Below are positions 1 to 13,960 of a stretch of DNA of 64,000 bases, piece after piece. Within the stretch, counting starts at the first letter, position 1. Every line of letters begins with the position of its first letter. The DNA comes from Zantedeschia hybrid cultivar (Eukaryota; Streptophyta; Magnoliopsida; Alismatales; Araceae), in contig JARZZO010000011.1 in assembly GCA_030544215.1 (NCBI GenBank), positions 7,116,001 through 7,180,000 on the forward strand, in the 5' to 3' direction. The notes below the pieces were generated by a model. The model saw only the letters and a program-made list of their open reading frames with translations. It made no database searches and was not told the DNA's origin. Position numbers and translations under genes: made by a program.

Positions 1-891
1 AGAAATTCAGATATACATGAATGATTGTATACAACTGTGTTTAACTATGCATGGGAGGATTTTTTTTATTTTTTATTTTATTTTTTTTGGGGGGGGGGTG
101 ATTGGTTGCTTGATGTGATGCATTTTGTCGGCAGGTATATGGACTGAGGAATTGTTGTTATCTGACCATTTGTGACAGAGCACTGCGGAGAAATGGTTGC
201 ACTGCTTAGTCCACTATAAGATCTGTTCAATCATTTGTTTTATTTGCCTTTTGATCACGTTTAACTGAGTTGCAAATGCTTTTCCCTGATGGATGGCCTT
301 TATTCTGGTTGGTTGACCCATTTATTTTCCAATTTGATAATCAGTTCCTCTATACATAAACTTCATGTACTTTTCAAATTAGGGTGATTATGTCTTTGAG
401 GTTGCAAAAAGAGATGATCATACCCTGATTTTGACCATGTTCCTGTATTTTAGCTAGTTATTTAACTCAATTTTGAACGTTGGGTGCATATTTAGGTTAA
501 TATTCATGCCATAACAATGTCAACCATGCCTTGTTCTGTGCAATGCTTTCAGATGTAGGGAAACTTTTGAGGGTTGCTCCCTGGTTTTCTGTTCCTTAAC
601 CTTCTAAGTGATGGATACACCTGTCTTGGCCAGTAAAGTCACATTGTATTAACAGGTCTAAAACTTCACTCAAAGTCTAAGCCAATGCATAAAACCAATG
701 CTACATTCGAGGTGAGGCTCTGATGATGCTAAATATGTAAATGATGTAAGACTTGCTACATTCATATTTTGACGTTGATGGGGCATTAGAGATATTAAAA
801 AAATCAGGATAATGATTATTTTCCATTTTTGATCGTCATAAAAGGAATTCAGAGGGTCAAATGCTAACCAAAAGTATTCTACCTGTCATAG
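1..891. other. Intron of the ATAD5-like gene, no gene seen
   Basis: AT-rich intron sequence with a poly-T/poly-G tract at about 61-100. I see no exon, and the exon with the ATP-binding Walker A motif that must precede position 892 is not here, so it lies left of the window. Confidence 0.6.
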
Positions 892-974
892 GTGAATACA
901 TCTGATGAAAGAAATGGCGCACACATAAAGCAGAAGTTTGGGGAGTCGATGGATTCACATGCAATAGAATTATG
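892..974 (+). CDS. ATAD5: ATAD5-like exon: segment after Walker A
   Basis: Encodes VNTSDERNGAHIKQKFGES and a few more residues, the strand and helix that follow the P-loop in RFC1/ATAD5 proteins. It begins after CATAG in phase 0 and ends at TATG before GTTGGT in phase 2, matching the next exon. It is too short to show up as an open reading frame. Confidence 0.8.
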
Positions 975-3900
975 GTTGGTTGGAATTTTGTTTTCTGGAA
1001 TTATGAAAGTCAAGCCGTCTCTTTTATTATTTTGTCCTGATGATTCCTACGGTTCCATGGAATGAATCTACATGTTTCCCGCATAATCTACATGCTTTCT
1101 ACAATACCATCCCATCAATTGGAAATAATACAACATCTTGGGATTTTTCTTGCATAATTTGACATGCATCTGATTAGATTATTGCACACAATTAGAATTT
1201 GCCTCATCATGTTCCATTTATTTGAGGTAAAGCTTGTCAAAGGCAAAAACACTTTCTTAAGTTAACAAGGGAACCTTCTGAAATTTCATTGTTAAGTATG
1301 TTGAGCATGCCAACCAATTTATTAGAAAGCTTAGAATATCTCTGTTTTCTAATCCTTGATTCTGTTTAAATAAGAATCCAAGTTGTTATGTGTGTAGTAA
1401 AGTCCTGCAACCAAGTTTCAGGCTGTTTTTTTTTTTGTGTGTAGTAAAGTCCTGCAACCCAGTTTCAGGCTGTGTTTTTTTGCAATGGAAAGAAAGAACC
1501 AACTACTGCTGGGCTTTACACATATGTTATAAATACCCCCAACATCTAAAGAAAGATCGTGGTTATATCCCTTTGATCAAAATGCCTGAACTACAACAGA
1601 ATGCCAGAAAGTTTCTGGAATTTTTGTATATATACCCTCACTTCACCAGTGTTTATGGAATCTTTCTGGCATGTTCGATAATATGTCATGGCAATTTGAT
1701 GAAAGGGCATAACTGCAACCTTTCTGAAGATGTCAGGAGTATTTGTAACAATATGTGGGAGTATATATATATATATATATACACACACATGAATATGTTG
1801 GTTTAAAGTAGTATATATACAAACCCTTTATGATTATCTTATAATGTGCTTCATCTACGTTAAAATTAGACACACAACAATATCATGTTATGATTTTACT
1901 TTCAGCTCTATTGAGGATGCTGTTGATTTAAGGAGAAAGCATGCTTTGCCACTCATGATGGATCCTTCAGTTAATACCGTGGCAATAGAGTTTAAGAATG
2001 TGGATTCTAAAGTGGCTTCAAGATCCTGCAAAGCCACAAGGAATGAATGCCACATAAAAGCAGTGGAGAATCAAAGCTCCACTTGTCGAGTTACAAACAG
2101 GAATCTCTTTCTCTTTGAGGATGTTGATGCTGTCTTTGATGAAGATCGTGGGTTTATTGCTAGTATCATGCAACTTGCAGAAACCTCGAAGCGACCCATT
2201 ATACTTACGACAAATAGTAAGCTTACATGTAAACTTAAGCACTAAGATTGTTTATGGATTCACCTACACTTGCTATACGGTGTCTTTTATATTGTTGATC
2301 TGCCATTAAGTACTCGCATTCATGAGCACTTGACGCATAATCTTTTGAATCCTGTTGGTTTGCCATTAGGTAAAAATCCTATCCTACCGCGGGCATTGAA
2401 CAAACTGGTGGTGGATTTCACACGGCCATCAACTGAGGAGTTACTTGTTCATATGCTTATGGTATGATAATTCTGCATTCCCTTGGTTTTATGCTTCTGA
2501 TGTCTTTGATATGTTTACTTATTCTTAACGATCACCAGGTTTGTGCTGCTGAAGGAGCCCAGGCTTCGCCTCTGCTACTGGAGCACCTTATCAGGTCATG
2601 TCAAGGTGACATCAGGAAGACAATTTTGCTTCTTCAGTTCTGGTGCCAGGGTGGAAGAGGTCAACAAGGTTTGTAATTGATGTTCTCACAACAATTTCTT
2701 GGTGTCAAATTAGTTTAGCTTCCAAATTCTTGCAGTATTTTGATCGACCACATCTGGATGTCATATTAGACAGTCTGCAATAGGATGCAAATGGCAAATG
2801 GTAACCCGATTATTCGACCTGTTATTAGCTTACAGGTTGGTTAATGGATGGTCTTTCAAAACCGATGTAACGGATAAGGTAACATGTATAAATCATTTCC
2901 AAGCCGAATGCATATGGTACACTGAGAATCTGATTATCCGACCAATTATTACCTTATAGGTCTGTTAATATAGCCTTTCTAAACCAATAGCATAAAGGTT
3001 ACAGATGTACCTTGGATCTGAACTGAAACGACCCATTTACATCCCTAGTCCACAGCAATATTGTAAATTTCTAATATTTTGTTCCATGGAAGCACAAGTC
3101 TGATATATGGGATAATTGTGATAGTCAGCAGCTATTTATTATCTGGTGATTACATGTCAAAACAAGGAATGCTGGCTTGTAATCAAGCAAGGGAACAGTT
3201 GAACATGAAAGTGGCTTTAAACAGAATGGTATGAGTAAATTGTTAGAAGAATTAGTGATAGTCTTCCACTATGTTACTTTTATTTTGCATAAAATTCTGT
3301 TCATTGACTTTCACATTGTCTCAGTCAAAATGACACTAAAGTTCCTTGTGTTTCATTTGCGAAAGCTAAATGATTGTCATTCTCAACTAGGCATCACTAA
3401 GTTTGCTTGTGATGCTAATTGAACTGAAGCTCATCTGTACCCTGGTTTGCTGACTCTGTACTGTGCATACTGTCCATATGAGTTATTCTCTTACAAGCTG
3501 ATAGATCTGGACTGATTTGGCTCCTGCTCGTAATGAGTTTATGCCTAGAATCCCCTTAATTGCAAAAACTCTCTTTGAGGAATCTGTATGCAGAGCAAGT
3601 ATGACGACTGCTGAGACTTGTATCATTGGGCAAATCATCACTAGTGGGTCCAATAGGCAACCATACTTCTAGCCATGAGGGTCATAAATGTAAATGCCAG
3701 TAAAAAGTATTTCCACTCCAAGTTGACTTAGAATCCAGAGATCCAACTTGGCTCATTTCCTGAAACATTTCCGCACATTGCTAAATGTCAAAAACTTCAC
3801 AGATCAAGGTCATGGCCTGGATCATTCTAATTGCAGAGACAGCCTTAAACTTGCAAGTTATAGGGAATACATATTGCCAAGGCTCTGATAAAAGTTAGTG

Positions 3901-6900
3901 ATTTGAGTATACTTACTATTGATTCAGCATGTGAAAGGTTTTGTCAATTATATTTGTTTATATAATTTTTGGGAAATTCCTTTGCATCTTTTTCTGTTTA
4001 AATGTGCCCTCTCTGTAGGGGTAAAATGTGAGGGGCTTGGTTGCCAATGTATATAAAAGTTACTAATTGGATTTCTTTTTCTTTTTGACTATCTAGACAG
4101 CAATATCCAATGTGCCTACAGCCCACTGCTGTTTGATCTTGATGCTGCACATTGGGTAATAACAAACATTATCCCTTGGGAGATTCCTTGTGAGCTTTCA
4201 TTGAAAGTGGAAGAGGAGATCACCAAGGTAACATCTGCAGCAGAGAATATAGGAATTTTGTATCCATTAAAGGAAGACGATGACATGATTGGTCCAATTG
4301 ATGGTTCAAATACCAACAAAGATGGTACAGGCACTTGCACAGCTGAGGAAAATGCCATGGTGAAAAATAAATGCCCCATTTCTCAGTATGCTGAGTTTTT
4401 ATCTCCCATTGAGGACAATGGCGACTTTTCTGATGGTTCGGGCTCCCCATTGACTTTTGCACGGCGAAGTTTGAAGCACAGGACGGACACTGTATTATCT
4501 TCCCAATCTGGAGATGTCTTTGCAGCTGATACAACGATAGAATTTAGATCTCCCAAAGCTAACAGTACTTTATCACCTGAGGCATGTGAAGTGCCATATT
4601 TTCAGCCCACAGGTCATCCAAATTACGCGAATTTATTTGATGATCCTTTTGGGGAAAGTGCCAATTTATCTAGGGATCCCTTCATGATTGATGAATTGGC
4701 AAGTACTTCACATGTCTGTGATACATATCTATCTATGTGCATTCCTGAATCATCTCTGGTTCCTGAGACTGAAATCAGCAACAGGGAGGGTTGCCTATCT
4801 ACAACTTCAAGCCAGCTTTCTGGTAACTTAGAAGATTTCCTGATGAGTAATGTTGGATCAATGCAAGCTCTTGCAGAGGTTAACAATGTTAACGGGATTA
4901 TGTTGGCAACCCCTGAATGTCCAATAAATGAGTTTTTAAATATACATGAACTGGATACTGAATCCGTTCATGGGAATGAGGAGCCCGGTGTTTCTCAAAA
5001 GGAAGCCGTTGTGCATTTGTCTAGAGGATTTCAGCTGATGGACGAGTGCAGTCGTGCTGGCTTTGGCATGGAGTTAATGACAGCGGACAGTTTTAAGTGC
5101 CACCCTGTTGTTGGCTCAGTAGAAGAAACATGGAGGAATCTACGCAACTGCCACGAGGATTTAAACTCATATTTGTCTCCTTGTCACAAGGATGCTACAA
5201 AGATTTTGGATCTTGCTTCTGGCCTAACTGATTTAATTTCTGAAGCTGATATTTTGCTTAGGCGCTGTCAATTGCTTACAAACGTAAGATTCTTTAAATG
5301 CTTGTTTCTTCTTATAGGGTGATTGGTAGCATTTCTTTTGAGATTCTCTCTCAAATTTTATTTTATAAGTAAATGGTGTCTAAAGTGTGTTTGGAGTAAC
5401 CTCTTCCAATCTTTGGGGTGCATTTCAACCTTCCCTGAAAATGAAACCTTTTTTTTTTTGAGAGAGAAGATAGATGTGCCTGACTTAAATCCCTTTGGTT
5501 AGAGCTAGGAGCCTAGGATTCCCTGATCCTCCCTCTCATTTCTGGAGCCATTTACCCCCTTCTGCAAGGTGGTAGAAAAAGAAGCCCAACAAAGCATCAT
5601 GTTGTTGGTGTAATGCCTCATGGAAACATATCTGCTGCTTTGTTTTGCATCACCCTAGATGTCACTGTTGTCGACTCTGACTCGAAATGCAGCTTTGCCA
5701 TCTTCTGGCACAGTGGCAGTGACCCTGTCACCTGCATTGCGGTGCTGCCCTGTTTATTCTTTCAAGGTCATTGAGCATGAGAGCTTTGCTGGCGCTTCCC
5801 GTTAAGATCTGCTACTGCATTTTCTACACAGAAATTCACTGCTTGCTGTTCCAAAACGGAACTTGATGGTTAATTGATTGTCATCTTTGTTTTTCTGAAC
5901 TGCAATCCACTGGGGGGAGAAATCTTGCTTCTCCTTGGTCACTCAGATGGTCCCATCAACCACAGTGCGGTGGCCACCTGCTTCTCTAAAAAAATATAGT
6001 AATTTTGCCAAAGAAGTTCGGAGTCAAAATGTGGTAACCTCAAAAAATTGGGTTAAAATTTTGAGTGAAATATTTTCTGAAGACAAAGTAACCCCTCCAA
6101 AAATAAAAGTGCCCTCAAACACCTTATTAAAAAGGAATATGTGAAAATCTCACGTTTCCTTCACTTGCTTTCTCTTTGCTTAATTGCTTCCTTGATTCAA
6201 GTTATTTTCTGGCAGGATTTTCTCAAACCATCTTCAATTCCATTTGATGAAACATGTTCTAGCTCTTGGTATGATGACCATTTGGAGATGGCTTGCACGT
6301 TTGCACAGCATGGTTTTTGCCTCTATGCAAGCAAAGCTGCCACGATGCCGAAAAATTTAAGTTATGAAATTCCTCTTCATCTGACACAAGAGATGCTGGC
6401 TGCCAGCACTAGTTCAATGGCTCTGGGAAAGCTGCTCTCACAACAGAAAACAGCAATAACTAATTTATGCACTGAAAGAGGTTCACAGGAGTCATCAAGA
6501 AACCGTATATCCTTAGGAAGGTATACTCTGCTTATTCATGACTACATGATGTATATCTTAATACTTTTCAATAGAGTATTGCCATAATTAAAACTCATGA
6601 TTGCAGTGTATTTCCTAACCTTTGTACACTCTCTGTGTGCCATATGTTGAAATATAATAGTTTGTTTCCTTCATTTTCAGATATCATTTTCTTCTGCATA
6701 GTCATTTACTGGGAATCTCTATGGCGGCTCATGAGAACCATTTTCATGTGCTTTATTGATTGGTTTTACATGGTACTTATTTGCTTCTTCCTATATTTCT
6801 TCGAGCAATTAATCGAAAGCCTAATTTAGCAAAGGCCACAAAGCATTGCCAAGCATTATGATCATCTATCATCACTTTGTATGGTGGTGCCAAGTTACTG

Positions 6901-9900
6901 GTATTGTGTTTGGAACCTAGCCTAGATCTCTCCTATCGGACTATTCTGGTTATTATTTATTATTTGTCTTATTGGAGAAATATAAGTTGATTTTATTTAT
7001 TTTGTTTCTTGGACTATGAGAGCTTGGGATTAGCCCTCCTCAGGGAGTCCGGGACTTCGGATCAAGCGAAGATCCGAGTATATGACCTCTCTCCACTGAC
7101 CTCGGTCAGTGTTAATTACGTCGAGCAACCGCTCAACAACCCTTGATTAACCGTCCGAATGATGCCCTTTAAACTATCTATACAACCACACAGCATGTAT
7201 GCAGGTGAGAGTAGATTTTAAATCCTTGGCCTCTCCCAAGTTTTTAGAGTATTTGGATTCATTCCAATGTCTTAGGGTATTTGGATTTGTTCCAAGGTTT
7301 TAGAATGATCTCTTTAAAGGTTAGGATTCATTGCAAGTATTTTGGGATTAATTCCTAGTTGTTTAGGATTAATTCCCAATGTTTAAGACCCCAGGGTTAT
7401 TTTGGTAATTATGTTGAATTAGGATTATTTAGGTCATTTTAGGTTTTTAACACTTTAGGGAAACTTGAAAATCCTTAGGATGTATTTTAGGATCATTTTG
7501 GACATATTTATGTCATAGGGGTGTTTTGGTAATTTTACCTCAAATCGGGTTTTTGAACTTAAAGTCTATTTTTATATTTTCTGGATTTTTACTTATTTTT
7601 ATCGTGTTGAGGGTATTTTAGTAATTTCACCCATCTTATTAGGGTTTGGAGGGTATTTTGGGTATAAGAGATATTTTGACATTTTTTAAGATTTTTATAT
7701 GATTTTTACAGATTTTTATCATGAGGGAGGGTATTTTCGTAATTTTGTTAAGTTTTGGGGGGTGTTTTGGTTATTCTGGAAATTTTATATTTTGAATTTA
7801 GTTTTCTTGTTTTTACCGGTTTTACTGAATTTTGCTGATTTTTATGTTAATTTTTATGTTTTTTTATTAATTAACTAGGTATGTGAAGGGTATTTAAGTC
7901 ATTTTTGAGTTTATGTATTTTCATATTTAGTTTTCTGATTTTTCCTGAGTTTTACTGGTTTTTACTGTATTTTTCTGGTTTTTATATTTATTTTACTGAT
8001 TTTCGTTAATTATAACAGATTTTAATAATTAATTGAAGATGAGGGTTTATTTAAGTCATTTTCAACTTAATTATGTTGTTTAATATGTTTATGTCTCATT
8101 ATTAGCATTTAATTATTAGTTCTATGTTTAGCCATGTGTAGAGGTGAGGCTAAGAGTGATTAATATATATAGTTATGTATTTATGTATTTTAATTAGTTA
8201 TTAAAGTAACTAAGAAATTAATTATGTGTATATATAAAAATATGTAATGTTATTTAAATATTAAATTTATGAGCACACACACATTAATGCACAAAAGGAT
8301 ATTCATTCATTATTTCGACAGAGTTTCGCCTTATAAAGAAGGCAGTTTACAACAAGAATTCGGCAGAAGTTCCCTTTAGGAAAACTATAGGGAAAAACCC
8401 AAAAAGAAGCCTCCTCCGTGCACGCCCCCGATCTTGTGTGAGAGCACCGGGCTTGGTCTCTAAATAGGCAGCACTTCTTGGAAATTTTCAGCCAAGAAGA
8501 GAGCTTGCCATGGGTGCTTCCCCTCCTCTTGGATGTGTGCTGCATGTGTGTTTTGAACTTGGAATGGCCCCCTATTTATAGGCTTGAAATCAGGTCCAGT
8601 GGGGGTACCCACCGTTGGGCTTGGAGGTGGGGGCTGCCACCGTTGGGCTTGAAGGTGGGGGTGCCACCGTTTCTTTCTCTCTTATTTTCTTTTTTTTGGA
8701 AGGGATAGAGAGGAGAGAAGGGGAGTGGACCGGTGGGCTCCCCCACCGGTTGGGGGGGAGGGTGCCACCGGTCGGACCCCCCGCCGGTTGGGAACCAGTG
8801 GGGGTTCCCCCCACCGGTTTTGGGCAATCGGTGGGGGGGGGGGGGGGTTGCTCCCTCCCCATTTCTTTTTCTTCTCCCCCTTTTTCCTCCAATAAATGAG
8901 GAAGATAGTGGCTTTCTTTTTAATGGGTCATTAATTGCGGGTTAGTAGAGGCTCCACTAATCATGGGGGTGATTTAAAAGACCATTAATGGCTTAACCCC
9001 ATTAATTATCCCTCCCCTTTTTTTCTCTTTTTTTTTGAATTTCAAATGGGAGGAGAGGGAGAGGTAAGGAGGAAACCGGTGGGGGGTCCACCAACTGGTC
9101 CCCTCCCCCCCCCCCCCACCGGTCCATCCTCTCTCTCTCTCTCTCCCCCCCCCCCTCCCCCCTTATTATTTAAACAAGGGGGAGAGAGAGAGGGAGGGAG
9201 AAAGAGAGAGAGAGAGGACCACTTCTTCATTTTTGCCCCTCTTCCTTGTGATTTTTTTCCCTCTTGGTCTGCAGATTTTGGGCTTCGGGCCTGCTATTGG
9301 GCCTTCTTTTAAGGTGTTTTAGGCCCATATCCAGGGGGCACTTGGTCTGTTTTTGGAGCCCTTTTTCACAGCTATTTGGACCATTTGCTGCAGCATTTTG
9401 GGCTTCTTATCGGGCCCATTTGGTGAAGCTATAAAGCTATTTTTGGAGCAGCATATCGAGGATTTTCGGGGCTGTTTTGGACAACACATAGGAGTCATTT
9501 TGGGGCTGTTTTGGACAGCCTATAGGAGCCACTTCAAGGCAATTTGGCCTAGGTATATCTCCGGCCCCTTGTATTTTCTTATGCATGCATATACATCCCA
9601 ATGTTTGCATGCATATAGGAAGGGATTTTTCTATTAAGATAGACCCTTATAGCATGAGTGCATGTTTACTTCTCTATTAACATAAGCTCACATAGGCGCG
9701 ATCATATGTCATATGTGGTTATTCTCACTGCACGACTACATGTATGTGCATATTGGGTAACTCCATTATGCATGGAAATTTTTCGGGTCAACACGTTGGT
9801 AACTTAATGTAGGATAGTGGCATAGTTGTCAAGGCGCCAAGGCGACCTAAGGCGTTCTCGGGGAGCCTAAGCGCTTAGGCGCTAAGGCGGCCGCTTAAGC

Positions 9901-10115
9901 GGCGACTTAGGCGCCTTATTAAAACATGAGACATATATATTATTATTAATCAAGAGTTCATAAATATAAAAAAATAGCAATCAAATCAATTTTAATGTGA
10001 AAATTGAAAGCAATTAATTTACTATGACATAATTGACTTGAACATATAGGAAACAAAGATATGTGAGACTGTCTGCGTTTGTGTGTGGAGAGTCGAGACT
10101 GGGGACATAGGGACT

Positions 10116-10174
<59 letters not shown>

Positions 10175-13100
10175 GTGTGTGAGTGAGACAGAGGGCTTCA
10201 GCCCTGTGTGAGAGAGAGAGAGATAGAGAGCATCGGCCCTGTGTGCACTGTCTCTGTGTATGTGTGTGAGTGACAGAGAGAGAGAGTGGAGCGTGTGAGA
10301 CTGTGAGTTAGATAGAGAGTGGAGTGTGCAGTGAGAGAGGGAGAGAGAGAGAGAGTGGAGTGTGCGAGTGAGACAGAGGGAGTGGGGACAGAGGACTGCC
10401 TCTCTCCATGTGTGTGTGTGTGTGACACACACAGAGAGAGAGAGAGAGAGAGAGGAGTGTGTGAGTGAAAACAAAGGGCTAGACCGGTGGATGGAGTGGA
10501 CTGTGTGTGTGTGTGAGAGAGAGAGAGAGGGATGGACCGTGTGAGATGTGGCATGTGTGCAGTGAGAGAGAGAGAGAGAGCAGAGAGAGAGGACTCACCG
10601 GCGTTGATCGGCGGCATCGACGGCGGCAGACGATCACTGCAACGGCGGAAGGGGGCAGAGGAGCCTAGCGTAGCCCAGTCGGGGTTGGGGTTGGGGGAGG
10701 ATGGCGGTAGGCTCCAGCGAGGCGGCAGCGACTGTGGCAGGTGTTGATCGGTGGCGGCAGGTGTTGATCAACGGTTTCGACAGCGGCCAGAGCGGAGGGG
10801 GGCGAATGCTACCTCATGAAGATCGGGGGTGAGGGAGGAAGGGGGCAGGCGTCGAGGGGTCGGGGGGGTGCTTGGGCACGAATCGGCTTGTAAGGGGCTT
10901 AACGGGTTGGGGCGGGTGGGTTAACGGGTTAAGTTATGGGTGGGGGTTAATGGGCGGGCGGTAACGGGTCGGACCGGGCCAGGCGGCCAGGCGCCCTGAG
11001 CGGGGCGCCTGGTCCGCCTAAGCAGGCACCTGGGCCGCCTTTCATGGGCCCATGAAAGGCGTCCAGGCGCCTTGCTCCAGTAACGGCGCCTTGACAACTA
11101 TGGATAGTGGCCTATCAGATTTCTAGCTGTCTAGAATTCCATGAGACACGTTGGTAGACAGGAGCATATTACCTTACCGGTTACACAATCTGAGTTCATC
11201 TAAGTAGCAAATGTCCAAATTTTCCCTGGACTTCAATATTCCATGCAGAATAGAAGGGGCAAGTTTGGTGGTTTCATGTAGGAAGACTTGATCATCTCCT
11301 AGCCGGCTATTAACCAATAAAGAATTGAGTATGTAATATCTAATATCATGATTAAGAATATAAGTCACAATGTAATAACTTCCTTTCCAGTTTATATAAT
11401 ATTATGAAATTTCTGCTTTGCCTTATCTCATGCCTTTTTCTTCTTTTCCTTATGGGGGAGTGGATTTGCTTTCTAGGGAGTCTGATATGGAATTAAACCA
11501 TAATAGCTGAGTATTCAGACTTGGTCCATTGAAGCACAGCCCTTGTTTGGAGCTGAGAAGCTCTGAGAACATGGATTCTCCTGATAGGATGGAGAACGAG
11601 AGTGAGGGATTACATATACTAAGCAATAGCTTAGAACAAGGGATTCCATTGGCTTACAGCACTGAAAGGTGATAAAGTTTTACTTTCACTGGAATAAGTG
11701 GAGAATGGCCCTAATTTGTCTGTGTGCTCAACAGCACTGAGTGGCGTGCATGGAAATAAAAATAAACAGATGAAATGGTCCTATTCTACTTGGAAAATGA
11801 TCCCACTGTTGTAAGTCATTTCTGTCCCGGGCTTATGATTTAGTTGGTTTCATTTGGTTTCCCTTTATGGGAATTTGCAAGTTTCCACCATCTGTTAGAT
11901 ACTGTGTTGTGGAATTGATGCCATTACGCAAAAAGATTTGACAGTTTGTCTTGACTTGCCTAATGATAAAGCCTTCCAAGTTCTTAAAATTTGACTCTTT
12001 CTGCTGATATTTAGATCAGTGTTAATTACATCTCATTGTGGCAAGAAGACTCTGATTTCTTAAATGGTATTCTCTTCCTGTGCTGCCAATGTTGCAGCAC
12101 AATTCCCTGTTCGCTCTACTCTTAGATTGCTCGCTCTTCTTTATTTTACCATCGTATCTTTTTAAGCAAATGCTCCTTTAGAAGGGGTTCACAAGCCATG
12201 CTTAGAAAGAATCATTATTTACACAAATTTTGGAGAAGCACTATTCATGGATACTATTTACTGTTACTTTTCACAAAACACTATTCATGGTTACTGTTAA
12301 AAAATACGGTTCATTTAGCACAATTATTCAGTGCTGTTCACGTGTGCCGTTGGTAGGATTAGGTTCCCATGAGGAAAGTTCGAACTGAATTGGACATAAT
12401 TTGGTTGTTTCATTAAAGGCAAAGGAGGCTGCACGCCTCCCAAGGTACATTATGCGTGCTCTATGTGGTCTTGACAAACCCGATTAGGGGTTGTACCTTA
12501 TCGTTACACACTATTTATTGGTATAAGCGAGATCGCGTGATGCATATTATATAGTACTATTCACATATTGGCACGCAACTCAATGCACATTTAGGGATAC
12601 CAGTATTAACCAGCAATCGAACTCAGATGTGGCGGGGAATCGCCATACTTCAAAGAATATGATGAAGGGTTTTAATTAATGTAAGCACGTGTAGCATACT
12701 AATCGAGGCACTATTCATCCCCTGGGAGTGACTGTCTCGAGTGCCGGGATGTGCAGTGGCGCATTATTATTCATTTGCCTCAGTTGGATTGCCCAAATTT
12801 GTTAACACATATGAGTGCATGATTCGGTTTGTCTCGATTAATCGTTTTAAACCATATAGGTGATCAGCACATTTTTTTCGAGACACTGTTAGGGCACAAC
12901 TGCCATTCCTGACAAGGTGCATCATCGTCGTATGAACGAGCGGGCCGAACATCGCGCGCTCGCGATGCTACTTGTTTATTTTTAAGTTAATTTCAAAGTT
13001 GGATTTCGAATCTTCTTATGCCATATTGAAGCAAGCTTGAGGGGGAACACAGATCCCAAGATGTGACTTGGAGGGCAGCAGTGTGGGCGAGACATCACTT

Positions 13101-13925
13101 GCCAGTTTCACATATCATATGCGTGGAGTTGATTGCTATGCATGACAAGCCTCATTGCTTCTTTCAGATCGATGTCTATGTTTTTTATACCATGGCTTAC
13201 CACTCACCGTCACGGAAATCTGCGATGCACCCAAAAGATTTTGGGTGTGTCGTGGGGTTCTGCTGTGTACCCAAAAATACTTGGGTGCGTCACAGAAAGC
13301 CTGTGTCGTAGATAATTTCTGCAATAGTAAGAGAGCCAAGGGAGAGCTTGTATAGAGAACGTGCAGCATAATTTCTCTTCTTCTTACATGGGGGTATAGG
13401 GCTGGTATTTATAGGCAGTGGCGGAGCCAGAAACTTTGAGAAGGGGGGGGCAAACATGTAGCATAAATTGTCCATGAGCGCGCCCCGAACTTAGATGGGC
13501 CCTTCCCCAAAATCTCCCGTTTCTATTTAAAAAAATAAAAATTTTCAAAAAGTTTTAGATATTCAATTAGACCTTTTAGGGTTTCATCTTTAGGACTTTA
13601 ATCTTCACCGTCCGATCTTGAAAATAAAGTGTGCATCAAAGAATGGTATTTAAAAAGGTTAAGAAATAATCAAAAAATAAAAAAATCATCAAACTAACCC
13701 TTAGGATTGATCTCATCCTTTGAGGTTTTAATTTGATAAGGACACGATTGGACAATTGAGTTTTTCGATCAAATGGTGAAAACTAAACCCAAAGAGGTGA
13801 GGATCAACTTAAGAGGGTATTTGAATATTTTAAATTTTTGATGATTTTTATTTTTTTTACATTGGGAGGGGAAGGAGGAGAGGTGCATCTAAGTTAGGTG
13901 CACCATGGGGCATGTTATAGACGGC

Positions 13926-13960
<35 letters not shown>

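Noticed and set aside
6682..6760. Possible extra ATAD5 exon after TTTTCAG (YHFLLHSHLLGISMAAHENH)
   Set aside because: The exon ending at 6520 joins the one at 17246 in perfect phase and protein continuity; this segment has no donor in the right phase before its stop.
8590..8945. Proline/glycine-rich frames on both strands
   Set aside because: They arise from G-run/ACCGGT repeats and overlap on opposite strands.
7016..9735. A solo LTR with TG...CA ends
   Set aside because: I could not find a convincing 5-bp target duplication or end pair; the guess of gacta flanks needs a non-standard terminus.
10022..10747. Several long open frames of Ser/Leu/His/Thr
   Set aside because: They are translations of GT/GA microsatellites and have no protein-like composition.
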